A stretch of 59,957 nucleotides of DNA from Candidatus Binatia bacterium (GTDB taxonomy: Bacteria; Desulfobacterota; Binatia; UBA1149; JAJCZL01), in assembly GCA_028278325.1 (NCBI GenBank), contig JANQEO010000237.1:1-59957 (forward strand), given 5' to 3'. How positions within the stretch are numbered: the first letter of the stretch is position 1; the number at the start of each line of letters is the position of its first letter. Shown here one piece after another: positions 20,201 through 29,067 of this stretch. The notes below the pieces were generated by a model. The model saw only the letters and a list, made by a program, of their open reading frames with translations, had not been told where the DNA came from and ran no database searches. A program made the translations under genes and the position numbers.

Positions 20201-20911
20201 TCAGGACCCGCCGAGGCGGGCGCGCACCCGCCTGTTGATCACGCGCTCGGCACGGGCAGGCGCCCCCAGCTCTTCGGCCTTGGCGCGGAACGTGGGCCCG
20301 TGGTCCACGGGCAACCCGTTCTCCGCCTGCCACTGATGCACCATCTCGTGGAGCAGCGTGCGCTCCACTTCCTCCCAGCCGTCGCTGAGAAGGTGGCGGC
20401 GGCTGATGGCGATCTCGGTGGGCAGGTCGGCTTCGTCCAATGTCAGTTCCCCGAGCTTCCTGCGCATACGCCGGGAAATCCGGAACCTAACCTGCCCGAG
20501 GCCGTTGTCGAAGTAACGATCGTTGAGAGCGGCGTGGCGTTGTTTGAGTTCGGCCAGCACCGGTAGGTCGTCACGCCTGGTCCTGGGGCGCGTCTTCCTC
20601 GGCTGCTTGGGCCCGCGCACAAAACCATGAACCGGAAAATCGAGAAGGATGTGCTTGGCTTGCGTAAGGGTCTTGCGGCTGGACTCCGGGGCGACGAAGG
20701 CGATGATGGCGGCGAGAACGCTGTCGGGCGCGTAGGCATACCCCCGGTGCACCCTGAGCATGTCACCGGCGGACACGCTGACCATGACCGAGCGGTTGTC
20801 GTGTACGTCGACGCCTCTTATGCCGTCGGGCAGCCCCAACTGCCTTAGGCGTGCGCTGAGCAACGTAGGCCCGAACAACTCAGGCTGGTCGATGCGGCCG
20901 GCCCTCTCCAT
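20201..20911 (-). CDS. SprT-like zinc metallopeptidase-domain protein
   Basis: A 236-residue protein whose C-terminal half is a SprT/WSS1-like zincin. It has a helix with the zinc motif HEMVHQWQ (HExxH, about residues 185-192) and a third candidate ligand in VDHGPTFRAKAEELG. This is preceded by the LGELTLDEADLPTEIAISRRHL strand region that SprT proteins have before the motif. The N-terminal half is unassigned and contains SVSAGDMLRVHRGYAYAP and basic KQPRKTRPRTRRDD. The ATG at 20911 is used; a GTG at 20941 in frame is possible. Eukaryotic relatives act on DNA-protein crosslinks, but bacterial SprT function is largely unknown. Confidence 0.8.
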   Translation of the reverse strand: MERAGRIDQPELFGPTLLSARLRQLGLPDGIRGVDVHDNRSVMVSVSAGDMLRVHRGYAYAPDSVLAAIIAFVAPESSRKTLTQAKHILLDFPVHGFVRGPKQPRKTRPRTRRDDLPVLAELKQRHAALNDRYFDNGLGQVRFRISRRMRRKLGELTLDEADLPTEIAISRRHLLSDGWEEVERTLLHEMVHQWQAENGLPVDHGPTFRAKAEELGAPARAERVINRRVRARLGGS

Positions 20912-21013
20912 CCCCACTACACCCGAAACAGTGACTAGCACGCAGAAGCGACGAGGGCCAAGCCCCTTGTGTCATCTTGCATGGCCGTAACCGCCGCCAC
21001 ACAATCGCCGGCA

Positions 21014-21718
21014 ATGATTGATCTGTACTACTGGCCCACCCCCAACGGGTGGAAGATCACCATCATGCTCGAAGAGTGCGGCCTTCCCTACAAGATCGTG
21101 CCGGTGAATATCGGTATGGGCGAACAGTTCGACCCCGCCTTCCTCGAGATCAGCCCCAACAACCGCATGCCGGCGATCGTCGACCATGAGCCGATCGGAG
21201 GCGGCGATCCCGTGTCCATGTTCGAGTCGGGCGCGATCCTTATGTATCTGGCCGAGAAGACGGGCAGGTTCATGCCGAAGGATGTAGCCGGCCGTTACGA
21301 AGTCGTGCAGTGGGTGATGTGGCAGATGGGCAATCTCGGCCCGATGGCCGGACAGACCCACCACTTCCGGAACTACTGTCCCGACAAGATCGATTACGCC
21401 ATCGACCGCTATACGAACGAGGTGAACCGCCTCTACGGGGTCATGGACACGCGTCTGAGCGACCGTGAGTACCTGGCCGGAGACTACTCAATCGCCGATA
21501 TGGCGTCGTGGCCTTGGGTGGTGCCTTGGAAGCGTCAAGGACAAGACCTGGATTCCTTCCCGAACCTGCGCCGCTGGTTCGATACCCTGCGCGCAAGGCC
21601 GGCCGTGAGCCGCGGCTTCGAGGCGGCCAAGGAGTTGCGCGAGGCCAACGTCGGCAAGGAGGAGGAGGCACGCAAGATCCTGTTCGGGCAGCGCGCCCGC
21701 CCACGAAAGCCGGCCTAG
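21014..21718 (+). CDS. Glutathione S-transferase-family protein (nu-class YfcG/YghU-like)
   Basis: Cytosolic GST-fold protein, 234 residues from the ATG at 21014 (an ATG-less frame extension upstream is unlike the family). The N-terminal thioredoxin-like domain starts DLYYWPTPNGWKITIMLEE, with the TPNGxK motif of nu-class YfcG/YghU enzymes that act as disulfide-bond oxidoreductases. Further on are NNRMPAIVD (cis-Pro) and FESGAILMYLAEK. The helical C-terminal domain has the N-capping motif DYSIADMASWPWV. It lies 54 bases upstream of the acetolactate synthase gene on the same strand; whether they are cotranscribed is unclear. Confidence 0.9.
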   Translation: MIDLYYWPTPNGWKITIMLEECGLPYKIVPVNIGMGEQFDPAFLEISPNNRMPAIVDHEPIGGGDPVSMFESGAILMYLAEKTGRFMPKDVAGRYEVVQWVMWQMGNLGPMAGQTHHFRNYCPDKIDYAIDRYTNEVNRLYGVMDTRLSDREYLAGDYSIADMASWPWVVPWKRQGQDLDSFPNLRRWFDTLRARPAVSRGFEAAKELREANVGKEEEARKILFGQRARPRKPA

Positions 21719-21772
21719 GCAGGCAGGATTGTTTGTGGAGTCTGCACCGGCCGGGTGCTATCGTTAATTGTT

Positions 21773-23638
21773 ATGCCGAAGTTGAAGACCACGTCCGCCC
21801 CTCACCTAGGCGTCGTCGACGCCTCGTCCCAGGCCGCGCATCCGCTGGCCGGCACCACCATGGCCGGCTCGGACGTGATCATCCAGGTACTGGCCGACGA
21901 GGGTGTAGACACGGTCTTCGGCTACAGCGGCGGGGCGATACTGCCCACCTACGACGCCATCTTCCGCTACAACGAGAACCACGCGAGGGACGAGGAGATG
22001 CGTCTCGTCGTGCCCGCCACCGAACAGGGGGCCGGCTTCATGGCCGCCGGTTACGCCCGCTCGACCGGAAAGGTCGGGGTCATGCTCGTGACCTCCGGAC
22101 CGGGCGCCACGAACACCGTTACGCCGATCCGCGACAGCCAGGCCGACTCAGTCCCCGTCGTGTTGATCTGCGGGCAGGTGCCGAGAGCCGCAATGGGCAC
22201 CGACGCGTTCCAGGAAGCGCCCGTCTTCAACATCATGGCCTCGTGCGCGAAGCACGTTTTCCTGCTCACCGACGAGACCAAGATCGAGGAAACCATGCGC
22301 ACCGCCTTCGACCTGGCAAGAACGGGACGTCCGGGGCCTGTCGTCGTCGACATACCCAAGGACGTTCAGCTCGCCGAGGGTGAGTTCAAAGGAACCGGCC
22401 TGCTCGACTTCCGTGGCTATGACGAAAGGACGAAGGCTCTTGAACAGAAGCCCATGGACGAAGGGCTGAGCGCGGAGTTCTTCAAGATCCTCAAGCGCTC
22501 GGAGAGGCCGTTGATCTACGCCGGCGGCGGCGTCATCAACGCCGACGCCGCCGAGGAGCTAAGGCGCTTCGCGGATCGTTTCGGCATACCGGTGGTTACG
22601 ACGCTGATGGGCATCGGGAGTGTCGACACTACCGAGGACCTGTCCATGCGAATGCTCGGCATGCACGGCATGGCCTACGCCAACTACGCTGTCGAGGACT
22701 GCGACCTGCTGATCGCGGTCGGTTCGCGCTTCGATGACCGTGTCGCAGGAAAGGTCGAGGAGTTCGCCCCCGATGCGAGGATCGTGCACCTCGACATCGA
22801 CGCTTCGGAAATCGGCAAGGTCAAGAACGTGGACTGGTCGTTCGTCGGCGATGCCCGGCAAGCCCTGGGCCAACTGACGAAAGCCGGAGCCAAGTTCCGC
22901 AAGAGCTTCGCTGCCTGGCACAAGCACGTCGCCGATCTGAAGAGTCGGCATGCCCTCGACTTCAACCGTGAGAGCGGCGCGCTCAGGGCCGAGTATGTGC
23001 TCGAAGAACTCAACGCCATAACCAAGGGCGAGGCTATCGTGAGCACGGGCGTCGGCCAGCATCAGATGTGGGCGGCTCAGTACATCGATTTCAAGCACCC
23101 ACGCACCTTCCTGACTTCGGGGAGCATGGGGACGATGGGCTTCGGACTTCCCGCCGCAATCGGCGCCCAGCTTGCCAACCCCGACAAGCTCGTCATCGAT
23201 GTCGACGGAGACGGCAGCATTCGGATGAATCTCGGCGAGCTGGAAACGCTGACGAACTATGACATCCCCGTGAAGGTGTTGCTGATCAACAACCAGGGCG
23301 ACGGGATGGTCCGGCAATGGCAGGACCTGTTCTACGAGAACCGGTATGCGGGCAGCGACAAGACCCTGCACAAGAAAGACTTCGTCGGCGCGTGCAAAGC
23401 CGACGGCTTCGGGTTCGCGAAACGCATCAGCCGTAACGAAGACGTGCGCAAGACGCTGCAGGAGTTCGTCGACCATGACGGCCCGGCCTTCGTGGAAGCC
23501 ATGGTCGACACTTCGGCGCACGTCTACCCGATGGTAGGCCCCGGGATGGGCTACAAGGACATGATAACCGGAGCGCACATCCCCAGCCGTACCGACAAGG
23601 ACGACGAGGACGGCTCCTCGGGAGGCGGCTACTTCTAA
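21773..23638 (+). CDS. ilvB: Acetolactate synthase (AHAS) catalytic subunit
   Basis: ThDP/FAD-dependent enzyme of branched-chain amino acid synthesis, condensing two pyruvates to acetolactate (or pyruvate and 2-oxobutyrate). The 621-residue length fits large AHAS subunits. The PYR domain has GSDVIIQVLADEGV, GYSGGAILPTYDAIF and the ThDP-activating Glu in PATEQGAGFMAAGYAR. The central FAD region has RFDDRVAGK. The C-terminal PP domain has the metal/ThDP motif beginning GDGSIRMN and ending NN, then GDGMVRQWQ, a biosynthetic AHAS hallmark. ATG 21773 is chosen; a GTG at 21755 is possible and neither has a strong SD. No ilvN or ilvC lies beside it; downstream is a convergent phosphatase. No attenuator was recognised upstream. 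Confidence 0.93.
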   Translation: MPKLKTTSAPHLGVVDASSQAAHPLAGTTMAGSDVIIQVLADEGVDTVFGYSGGAILPTYDAIFRYNENHARDEEMRLVVPATEQGAGFMAAGYARSTGKVGVMLVTSGPGATNTVTPIRDSQADSVPVVLICGQVPRAAMGTDAFQEAPVFNIMASCAKHVFLLTDETKIEETMRTAFDLARTGRPGPVVVDIPKDVQLAEGEFKGTGLLDFRGYDERTKALEQKPMDEGLSAEFFKILKRSERPLIYAGGGVINADAAEELRRFADRFGIPVVTTLMGIGSVDTTEDLSMRMLGMHGMAYANYAVEDCDLLIAVGSRFDDRVAGKVEEFAPDARIVHLDIDASEIGKVKNVDWSFVGDARQALGQLTKAGAKFRKSFAAWHKHVADLKSRHALDFNRESGALRAEYVLEELNAITKGEAIVSTGVGQHQMWAAQYIDFKHPRTFLTSGSMGTMGFGLPAAIGAQLANPDKLVIDVDGDGSIRMNLGELETLTNYDIPVKVLLINNQGDGMVRQWQDLFYENRYAGSDKTLHKKDFVGACKADGFGFAKRISRNEDVRKTLQEFVDHDGPAFVEAMVDTSAHVYPMVGPGMGYKDMITGAHIPSRTDKDDEDGSSGGGYF

Positions 23639-23650
23639 CTCGGCAGCCGC

Positions 23651-24430
23651 TCAGCGCGGCTGTATGGCTTCGCGTGCCAGCGACGCGACGTTGGGGTCCG
23701 ACGCCGCCAGGGTCGGAAACTCCGTCGCCGTGTAGTCCTGCTTCGCGTCCAGGGGTAATGGCCCCGGCCCTTCGAACGGCTCGAAGACACCGCCCGCCTC
23801 GCGCACGATCAAAGACGCGGCCGCTACATCCCAAATCTTCGGCGTGGTCTCCAAGGCAACCGATGCCGAGCCCCGGGCGACACAACACAGGGTGTAAGCG
23901 GCGGCCCCAAGCACCCGTACCTTGTAAGGCAAATTCACATGGTAGCGGCGCAGCGCGCGGGAACAGCACGCAATTGCGCGCACCGGGTGTCCGTCGTGAC
24001 CCTGACTAACCGAAGTAGTGTTGCCGTTGAGTAAGGCCCCTTGCCCGGCGGATGCGCTGTAGAGCTCCCCGAGTGCCGGAAAGTTCGCCACCGCTGTCGT
24101 GACCTCGCTATCTACGATGCGGGCGACCGATACGCCCCAAACCGGAAAGCCCAACGCGAAATTGGCAGTACCGTCGAGGGGATCCACCACCCACGCGGCG
24201 GCATCCCCGCCGCTGTAGCGTGTGGCCCCCTCTTCACTGATTACGCAATCGCTCGGATATTCGCGCGCGAGGGCGTCGGCGATCAGCGTGTTGGCAGCCA
24301 AGTCGGCTTCGGTCACGAGGGTGTGATCCGACTTGAGCTGAGCGTCTACGGCTCCCCGGAGGTAGCGCTCCAGCAATAGCGCGCCGGCCTCCTCGGCCAG
24401 GGTTGTCGCGAACGACAGATCCGCGGGCAT
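23651..24430 (-). CDS. Inositol-monophosphatase-family phosphatase
   Basis: Mg-dependent, Li-sensitive-type phosphatase of the IMPase/SuhB/CysQ superfamily, 259 residues from the ATG at 24430. Visible metal motifs are SEEGAT (Glu ligand), WVVDPLDGTANFALGFP (the DPLDGT box, about residues 78-94) and the C-terminal KIWDVAAASLIVREAGG (WD box). The superfamily covers inositol phosphates, fructose-1,6-bisphosphate, PAP and histidinol phosphate; these motifs do not separate them. Convergent with the acetolactate synthase gene, 12 bases apart. Confidence 0.9.
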   Translation of the reverse strand: MPADLSFATTLAEEAGALLLERYLRGAVDAQLKSDHTLVTEADLAANTLIADALAREYPSDCVISEEGATRYSGGDAAAWVVDPLDGTANFALGFPVWGVSVARIVDSEVTTAVANFPALGELYSASAGQGALLNGNTTSVSQGHDGHPVRAIACCSRALRRYHVNLPYKVRVLGAAAYTLCCVARGSASVALETTPKIWDVAAASLIVREAGGVFEPFEGPGPLPLDAKQDYTATEFPTLAASDPNVASLAREAIQPR

Positions 24431-24553
24431 GACGCCGAGCTTGTTATGGATACGGCCCGGCCTCAAACAGGACCGCGACTCTGCCCACATGCCGAACTCC
24501 GCGTGTCGGACGCGCAGAGACTCTGTCAGCCGTAGAGGGTAAGATAATAGTTG

Positions 24554-25306
24554 ATGATTCGTGTAGCACTGGCGCTGGTAGCGGCCCTATCGGCGTGCGA
24601 TGCGACCGTCGATATGACTGGTAACGGGCAGAGCACACACTCAGAAGGCCTGGAGCGCAGCGCCGAACGACAGAGCGAGCGCGACGCGCTGGTGTCGGGG
24701 CTCTCCAGGAAAGGGATCATCGACAAACGCGTGCTGGCCGCCATGGGCCGGGTTCATCGGCACGCGTTCGTGCCGGACAGGGTCTCCGACCTCGCCTATT
24801 ACGACCGGCCCCTGCCGATCGGATTCCAGCAAACGATCTCTCAGCCCTTCATCGTCGCCTACATGACCGAACTCCTTCATGTAGAGCCGCAACACAAGGT
24901 CCTGGAAATCGGCACGGGCAGCGGCTACCAGGCTGCCGTGTTGTGCGAGTTGGCCAAGCAGGTCTACTCCGTCGAGATCGTGCCCGAGTTGGCCGATAGC
25001 GCCGCACGGGCTCTCCAGAACCAGGGCTATGACAACGTGGAGGTAAGGGCGGGAGACGGGTACAAAGGCTGGCCGGATCAAGCGCCCTTCGACCGTGTCA
25101 TCGTGACTGCCGCAGCCCCGGAGGTGCCCGAACCCTTGGTCGAGCAGTTGGCCACCGGCGGCCGCCTGGTCATCCCCGTCGACATCAGCGACGGCACTCA
25201 TCAGTGGATCTGGCTGGTAACCAAAGACGCCAAAGGTCACGTGTCCAGAGAGCGCAAGCTGCCGGTACGATTCGTGCCGATGACCGGTCAGGTCATGGAA
25301 GACTAA
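24554..25306 (+). CDS. pcm: Protein-L-isoaspartate O-methyltransferase, predicted exported lipoprotein
   Basis: Class I SAM-dependent methyltransferase that repairs isoaspartyl residues, about 250 residues. An extra N-terminal stretch reads as a lipoprotein signal (hydrophobic residues about 3-14 and lipobox LSAC at 13-16), followed by a polar linker; the catalytic core begins near [16 protein letters not shown]. Core motifs are [31 protein letters not shown] (substrate/SAM region), motif [16 protein letters not shown], and [13 protein letters not shown]. The standard cytosolic enzyme has about 210 residues and no signal, so this one probably acts in the periplasm or outer membrane, though SAM supply there is a puzzle. 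ATG 24554 is used; TTG 24551 is adjacent. Overlaps the convergent glyoxalase gene by 4 bases. Confidence 0.88.
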   Translation: MIRVALALVAALSACDATVDMTGNGQSTHSEGLERSAERQSERDALVSGLSRKGIIDKRVLAAMGRVHRHAFVPDRVSDLAYYDRPLPIGFQQTISQPFIVAYMTELLHVEPQHKVLEIGTGSGYQAAVLCELAKQVYSVEIVPELADSAARALQNQGYDNVEVRAGDGYKGWPDQAPFDRVIVTAAAPEVPEPLVEQLATGGRLVIPVDISDGTHQWIWLVTKDAKGHVSRERKLPVRFVPMTGQVMED

Positions 25307-25698
25307 GCCGCGCGCGAGCTCAGTTCGATCAACTCGATCTTGTAACCATCCGGATCTTCGATGAACGCTATGCAGGTGCTGCCGTGCTTCATCGGTCCCG
25401 GCTCTCTGACGATCCGGCAGCCGGCCTCGCGAAGAGTTTCGCAGGTAGCGTAGATGTCGTCGACACCCAGGGCGATGTGACCGAAAGCGTCACCCAGGTC
25501 GTAGTCATCCGTACCCCAATTGTGAGTGAGTTCTATGACGGTGCCGTCGGCCTCGTCCTGATACCCCACGAAGGCCAGCGTGAACTCCCCGCCCGGATAG
25601 TCCTTGCGCCGAAGGAGCTTCATCCCGAGCTTGTTGCAGTAGAAATCAAGAGAGCGCTCCAGATCACGAACTCGTAGCATGGTGTGAAGCATCCGCAT
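25303..25698 (-). CDS. gloA: Lactoylglutathione lyase (glyoxalase I)
   Basis: Metal-dependent glyoxalase I, converting the methylglyoxal-glutathione hemithioacetal to S-lactoylglutathione. The 131-residue single-module protein is a typical length for bacterial GloA. It begins [27 protein letters not shown] with the first His ligand (residue 5-6 region), then VIELTHNWG with Glu, [12 protein letters not shown] with the second His, and [14 protein letters not shown] with the last Glu: the full H-E-H-E set. Glutathione use in this genome is supported by the nearby GST. The gene overlaps the 3' end of pcm on the opposite strand by 4 bases. Confidence 0.93.
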   Translation of the reverse strand: MRMLHTMLRVRDLERSLDFYCNKLGMKLLRRKDYPGGEFTLAFVGYQDEADGTVIELTHNWGTDDYDLGDAFGHIALGVDDIYATCETLREAGCRIVREPGPMKHGSTCIAFIEDPDGYKIELIELSSRAA

Positions 25699-25744
25699 GT
25701 CTGCTGTGTAACCGAGCGCAAAGAGCCAGACAACCCGTCCGGGC

Positions 25745-27088
25745 TCAGCCCCCCACGTAGCCCATCGCCCTGAGTTTGCGCTTTAGATGCTTGGGGACAC
25801 GGTGAAGTCGCGCCGACTCCAACGTCTCCCTGCGCTCCGCCTCCCATGCGGCCAGGCGTCGCCTCAACAGCCATTCCCTCCACATCGAGCTGGTGGGAAC
25901 CTGCTCTCCGGGGTCTTGGAGCAGATCGAAATAAGCCGAACGTCCCAGATCGGGCCACTCGATGAGCTTGTCACGCTCGGTCGTGATCGAGCGTATTCTC
26001 CCGACCTTGCGCAAAGAAGAGCGTGTAGCCGTCTCACTGACGACGAAACCCTCGCCCGCGGTTTCCGACTGCAGATCAGCGGCCAAGGAAGGTCCGGCAA
26101 CGGCATCATCGCTGAGCCCGACTATATCCAAGAGGGTACGGGCTACGCTGACCGATGCCGCTACCACTCCGCGAACACGTCGTGGCGGCAACCCGGGTAC
26201 TCGCACCAGATACGGGACGTGCACGATCTCCCGATACAGCGTGTCTATGTGAAAACACCGCCCGTGCTCGAAGAAGGCTTCACCGTGGTCGGAGGTGAAC
26301 AGAACCACTGTTTGATCCAACACCCCTGCGTCCGACAGCGCGCTCATCAACTCGCCCACCGCCCTGTCTCCCTTACGAATCGCGGCGTCGTATTCGGCCA
26401 CGTAGGGTTCCATATCGTCCGGGCGCACACCTTGCTTGCACGCCTTGGACCAGCCCCGTGGCTTTTCTTCCGGTAGGCCGAGAGCGCGCCGATCAACCGA
26501 GTCGGATTTGTACGGACGGTGCGGCTCGAATCCATGCACCAACAAGAAAAACTTGCCGTCTTCCCTACCGAGCCACTCGCGGATGTCTTCGATGTTGTCC
26601 CAGATGCGTTTGCCTTTCGAGGAATACACCTCAAAACCGCGGGCGAAGCCGAACTCTTCCGACATGTTGCCGCCCCCGGTGAAAGCCGCCGTCGCGTAGC
26701 CGTTCTCCGAAAACACTTCGGCAATGCTCTTGGCCTCATGCGGAAACACCTGCTGATGAGCGATGGTCACCACGCCGTGCTCGGAGGGGTACAGCCCGGT
26801 CAACATCGATATGTGGGCCGGCCGCGTCCACGCCGACTGGCTGATCGCACTCTCGAAGATGACGGACTCGGCCGCCAGCGCATCGATATGCGGACTCGTC
26901 GGCTTGTCGTAGCCGTAGGCGCCCAGATGATCGGCGCGCAAGGTATCCAGCGAAACGAGCACCACGTTGCACCCCGGACATAGGGCAACGGCACTGACAG
27001 GATCGGGCTCCTCGCCAAGGCGGCTAACCGCGTATCCGGTGACGAGTGTGGCAGCGGCAGCCAGCAACAGTGCCGACGAAATCTTCAT
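25745..27088 (-). CDS. Sulfatase-fold (alkaline phosphatase superfamily) hydrolase with Thr in place of the formylglycine Cys
   Basis: Exported or membrane-anchored enzyme of 447 residues in the sulfatase/alkaline-phosphatase superfamily. The N-terminal hydrophobic segment (about residues 5-21) is followed by [21 protein letters not shown] with the metal-binding Asp pair. The nucleophile segment is [19 protein letters not shown], and [16 protein letters not shown] is the second metal motif (Asp-His). In true arylsulfatases the nucleophile is the Cys/Ser of C/S-x-P-x-R; here Thr-Arg-Pro-Ala-His aligns, so no formylglycine can form. A phosphatase, phosphodiesterase or phosphotransferase role is therefore likelier than sulfate-ester hydrolysis. 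Divergent from the DUF2236 gene, 77 bases apart. Confidence 0.85.
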   Translation of the reverse strand: MKISSALLLAAAATLVTGYAVSRLGEEPDPVSAVALCPGCNVVLVSLDTLRADHLGAYGYDKPTSPHIDALAAESVIFESAISQSAWTRPAHISMLTGLYPSEHGVVTIAHQQVFPHEAKSIAEVFSENGYATAAFTGGGNMSEEFGFARGFEVYSSKGKRIWDNIEDIREWLGREDGKFFLLVHGFEPHRPYKSDSVDRRALGLPEEKPRGWSKACKQGVRPDDMEPYVAEYDAAIRKGDRAVGELMSALSDAGVLDQTVVLFTSDHGEAFFEHGRCFHIDTLYREIVHVPYLVRVPGLPPRRVRGVVAASVSVARTLLDIVGLSDDAVAGPSLAADLQSETAGEGFVVSETATRSSLRKVGRIRSITTERDKLIEWPDLGRSAYFDLLQDPGEQVPTSSMWREWLLRRRLAAWEAERRETLESARLHRVPKHLKRKLRAMGYVGG

Positions 27089-27165
27089 CGGCCTCTTCGA
27101 CTAACACAGGTTGAAGTCTCGGACCACCGCCTGGTGCAGCCCCCGACGCGGTGGTAGGTTGAAAC

Positions 27166-28038
27166 GTGGATCCGCGCTCGGTCTCGACGGACGAGTTCCG
27201 CCACTATCTCGAGAGCCTCGCCGACGAACACGCTCACCCCGACCACGGCTTCTTCGGGCCCGGCAGCATCAGCTGGCGTGTCAGCGGTGAACTTGCCGTA
27301 TATCTCGGCGGCGTGCGCGCGATTCTCATGCAGGTCGCGAACCCTAAAGTGGCGCAAGGAGTGGCCGACCACAGCGACTTCAGGCGCGAGCCCTTCGCCC
27401 GACTCTGGCGTACTTTCGAGGCCGTGCATGCGATCGTGTTCGGCACACGCAACGAAGCCATCGCCGCGGCTCTCAGAGTGCACACGGTTCATCGAAGAGT
27501 TCACGGCACGTTGAACGGGTCGACCTACAGCTCAGACGAGTATCACGCCAACGACCCCGCCCTACTACTGTGGGTCTATGCCACGCTGGTGGACTCCTCG
27601 ATAATGGCCTACACGACCTTCGTAGGGCCTCAAAACCACCGCTTGTGGCGAGACTACTACGCCGAGAGCAAGCTGTTCGCCGCTCTGTTCGGAATTCCGA
27701 ACGAGTTACTGCCCGCCGGCCTCGATGAATTCGATACCTGGATGCAGGGTGAGCTTTCGAGCCGGAGGACCGAAGTCAGCGACACCGCCCTTGACATCGC
27801 CGCCGCCATACTGAGCGGCCCCATCCTGATGCGCGTCTTCAAGCCCGCCACCTACGTGCTCGCGGCGGGCACCTTACCACCGTCTCTTCGAGAGCAGTTC
27901 CGCATTCCTTGGACGCCCTTCGTGCGCAGAGCCTACAGACTCGGTGCACGGAGCGTGCGCGGCGCCCTTCCCTACACGCCCCGGCACCTGCGCACGGTGC
28001 CGGCCGCACGCTCGGCACAGAGGCGCTGCCTACAGTGA
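27166..28038 (+). CDS. DUF2236/MpaB-type oxygenase-family protein
   Basis: A 290-residue protein of the DUF2236 family (oxygenase MpaB, latex-clearing-protein relatives), which bind a b-type heme in a helical fold. It contains the family N-terminal pattern FFGPGSISWRVSGELAVYLGGVRAILMQVANPKVAQGVADHS, the region LRVHTVHRRVHGT (a basic/His helix), YHANDPALLLWVYATLVDSSIMAY with candidate heme-side residues, and a Tyr/Arg-rich C-terminus. Start is GTG at 27166. Twelve bases upstream of the MBL-fold hydrolase gene, probably one operon. Substrate unknown; rubber cleavage should not be assumed. Confidence 0.85.
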   Translation: MDPRSVSTDEFRHYLESLADEHAHPDHGFFGPGSISWRVSGELAVYLGGVRAILMQVANPKVAQGVADHSDFRREPFARLWRTFEAVHAIVFGTRNEAIAAALRVHTVHRRVHGTLNGSTYSSDEYHANDPALLLWVYATLVDSSIMAYTTFVGPQNHRLWRDYYAESKLFAALFGIPNELLPAGLDEFDTWMQGELSSRRTEVSDTALDIAAAILSGPILMRVFKPATYVLAAGTLPPSLREQFRIPWTPFVRRAYRLGARSVRGALPYTPRHLRTVPAARSAQRRCLQ

Positions 28039-28050
28039 GGTATTCCTGAG

Positions 28051-29052
28051 GTGACAATTCTTCGGCGTCTCGCATATGCATCGGTCCTGATCGCACTGAT
28101 CGTGGGTGCGTGGGTCTTCATCGGGCTTCGTTCCCGTGCCGACCTCAGTCCCTACGCCGACTACCTTCTCCCGCCCTTGGAGTCCGGGTCCGGCGACTCT
28201 GTCACCGTCAACCATCTCGGCGTCTCCACGCTGCTGATCAGCGACGGCACGACGTCGCTGATGATCGACGGCTTCTTCTCCCGCCCTAGCCTCTTGAGCG
28301 TGCTGATGGGGTTGCCTGTGGAGCCCGACCGCGAGGCGATCAAAGAGGCGCTGGATAGAGCTTCGGTCGATGAGCTGGCCGCCGTCATGACCGTACACTC
28401 CCACTACGACCACGCCATGGACGCTGCCGAGGTTGCCGGCTTGACCGGCGCCCTGCTCGTCGGCTCGCAATCGACAGCCAACATCGGCCGCGGCTGGGGC
28501 CTGGCCGATGAGAGACTCCGCGTGGCCGAGTCGGGTCGGGCGATGCGATTCGGGGCGTTCCGGGTAACGATGGTGCGCTCCAAGCACTTTCCCCTCGGTT
28601 TCGGCGCCGACACCATCGGCCGCGACATCACCGACCCGCTAGTGCCCCCGGTAGCGCCGATGGACTACCTCGAGGGCGGTAGCTACTCGATACTCATCGA
28701 GCACGAACGCGGCTCGATGCTCGTTCATGCGAGCGCGGGCTTCGTCGAGGGTGGACTGGACGCCTACCGAGCCGATGCAGTACTCCTCGGAGCTGCCGGT
28801 ATGGGGACACGTGACGACGCCTACATGGACGCCTATTTCGGCGAGGTGGTAGAGAGCGTGGGCGCCAAGATGGTGGTGCCCATCCACTACGATGACTTCA
28901 CCATCGCGGGCGGCCCGCCATTGCGCTCGATGCCGAACCTGGTCGACGACATCGAGCGCTCCTTCGCCTATCTGGTCGCCAGAGCGAAGGAAGATCCGTC
29001 CTTGGAGTTCGCGATGCTCCCTCCCTGGGAGCCTGTAGTCATGTTCGAGTGA
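28051..29052 (+). CDS. MBL-fold metallo-hydrolase, membrane-anchored
   Basis: Metallo-beta-lactamase-fold hydrolase of 333 residues with one N-terminal hydrophobic helix (about residues 5-24) that probably anchors it outside the cytoplasm. The metal motif is VHSHYDHAMDAAE (HxHxDH, about residues 115-122), with GVSTLLISDGTTSLMIDGFF before it as the MBL strand. Later ligands lie in the VRSKHFPL and VPIHYDDF segments. GTG start at 28051. It follows the DUF2236 gene by 12 bases; the two may work on the same extracytoplasmic substrate. Convergent with the quinone oxidoreductase gene. Confidence 0.85.
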   Translation: MTILRRLAYASVLIALIVGAWVFIGLRSRADLSPYADYLLPPLESGSGDSVTVNHLGVSTLLISDGTTSLMIDGFFSRPSLLSVLMGLPVEPDREAIKEALDRASVDELAAVMTVHSHYDHAMDAAEVAGLTGALLVGSQSTANIGRGWGLADERLRVAESGRAMRFGAFRVTMVRSKHFPLGFGADTIGRDITDPLVPPVAPMDYLEGGSYSILIEHERGSMLVHASAGFVEGGLDAYRADAVLLGAAGMGTRDDAYMDAYFGEVVESVGAKMVVPIHYDDFTIAGGPPLRSMPNLVDDIERSFAYLVARAKEDPSLEFAMLPPWEPVVMFE

Positions 29053-29067
29053 GCTCGCGCCCGGTCC

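Noticed and set aside
22559..23578. 339-codon minus-strand frame
   Set aside because: Antisense shadow of the acetolactate synthase gene.
23644..23662. CAGCCGC/GCGGCTG hairpin as terminator between ilvB and the IMPase gene
   Set aside because: Short, no T-tract, and partly inside coding sequence; likely chance in GC-rich DNA.
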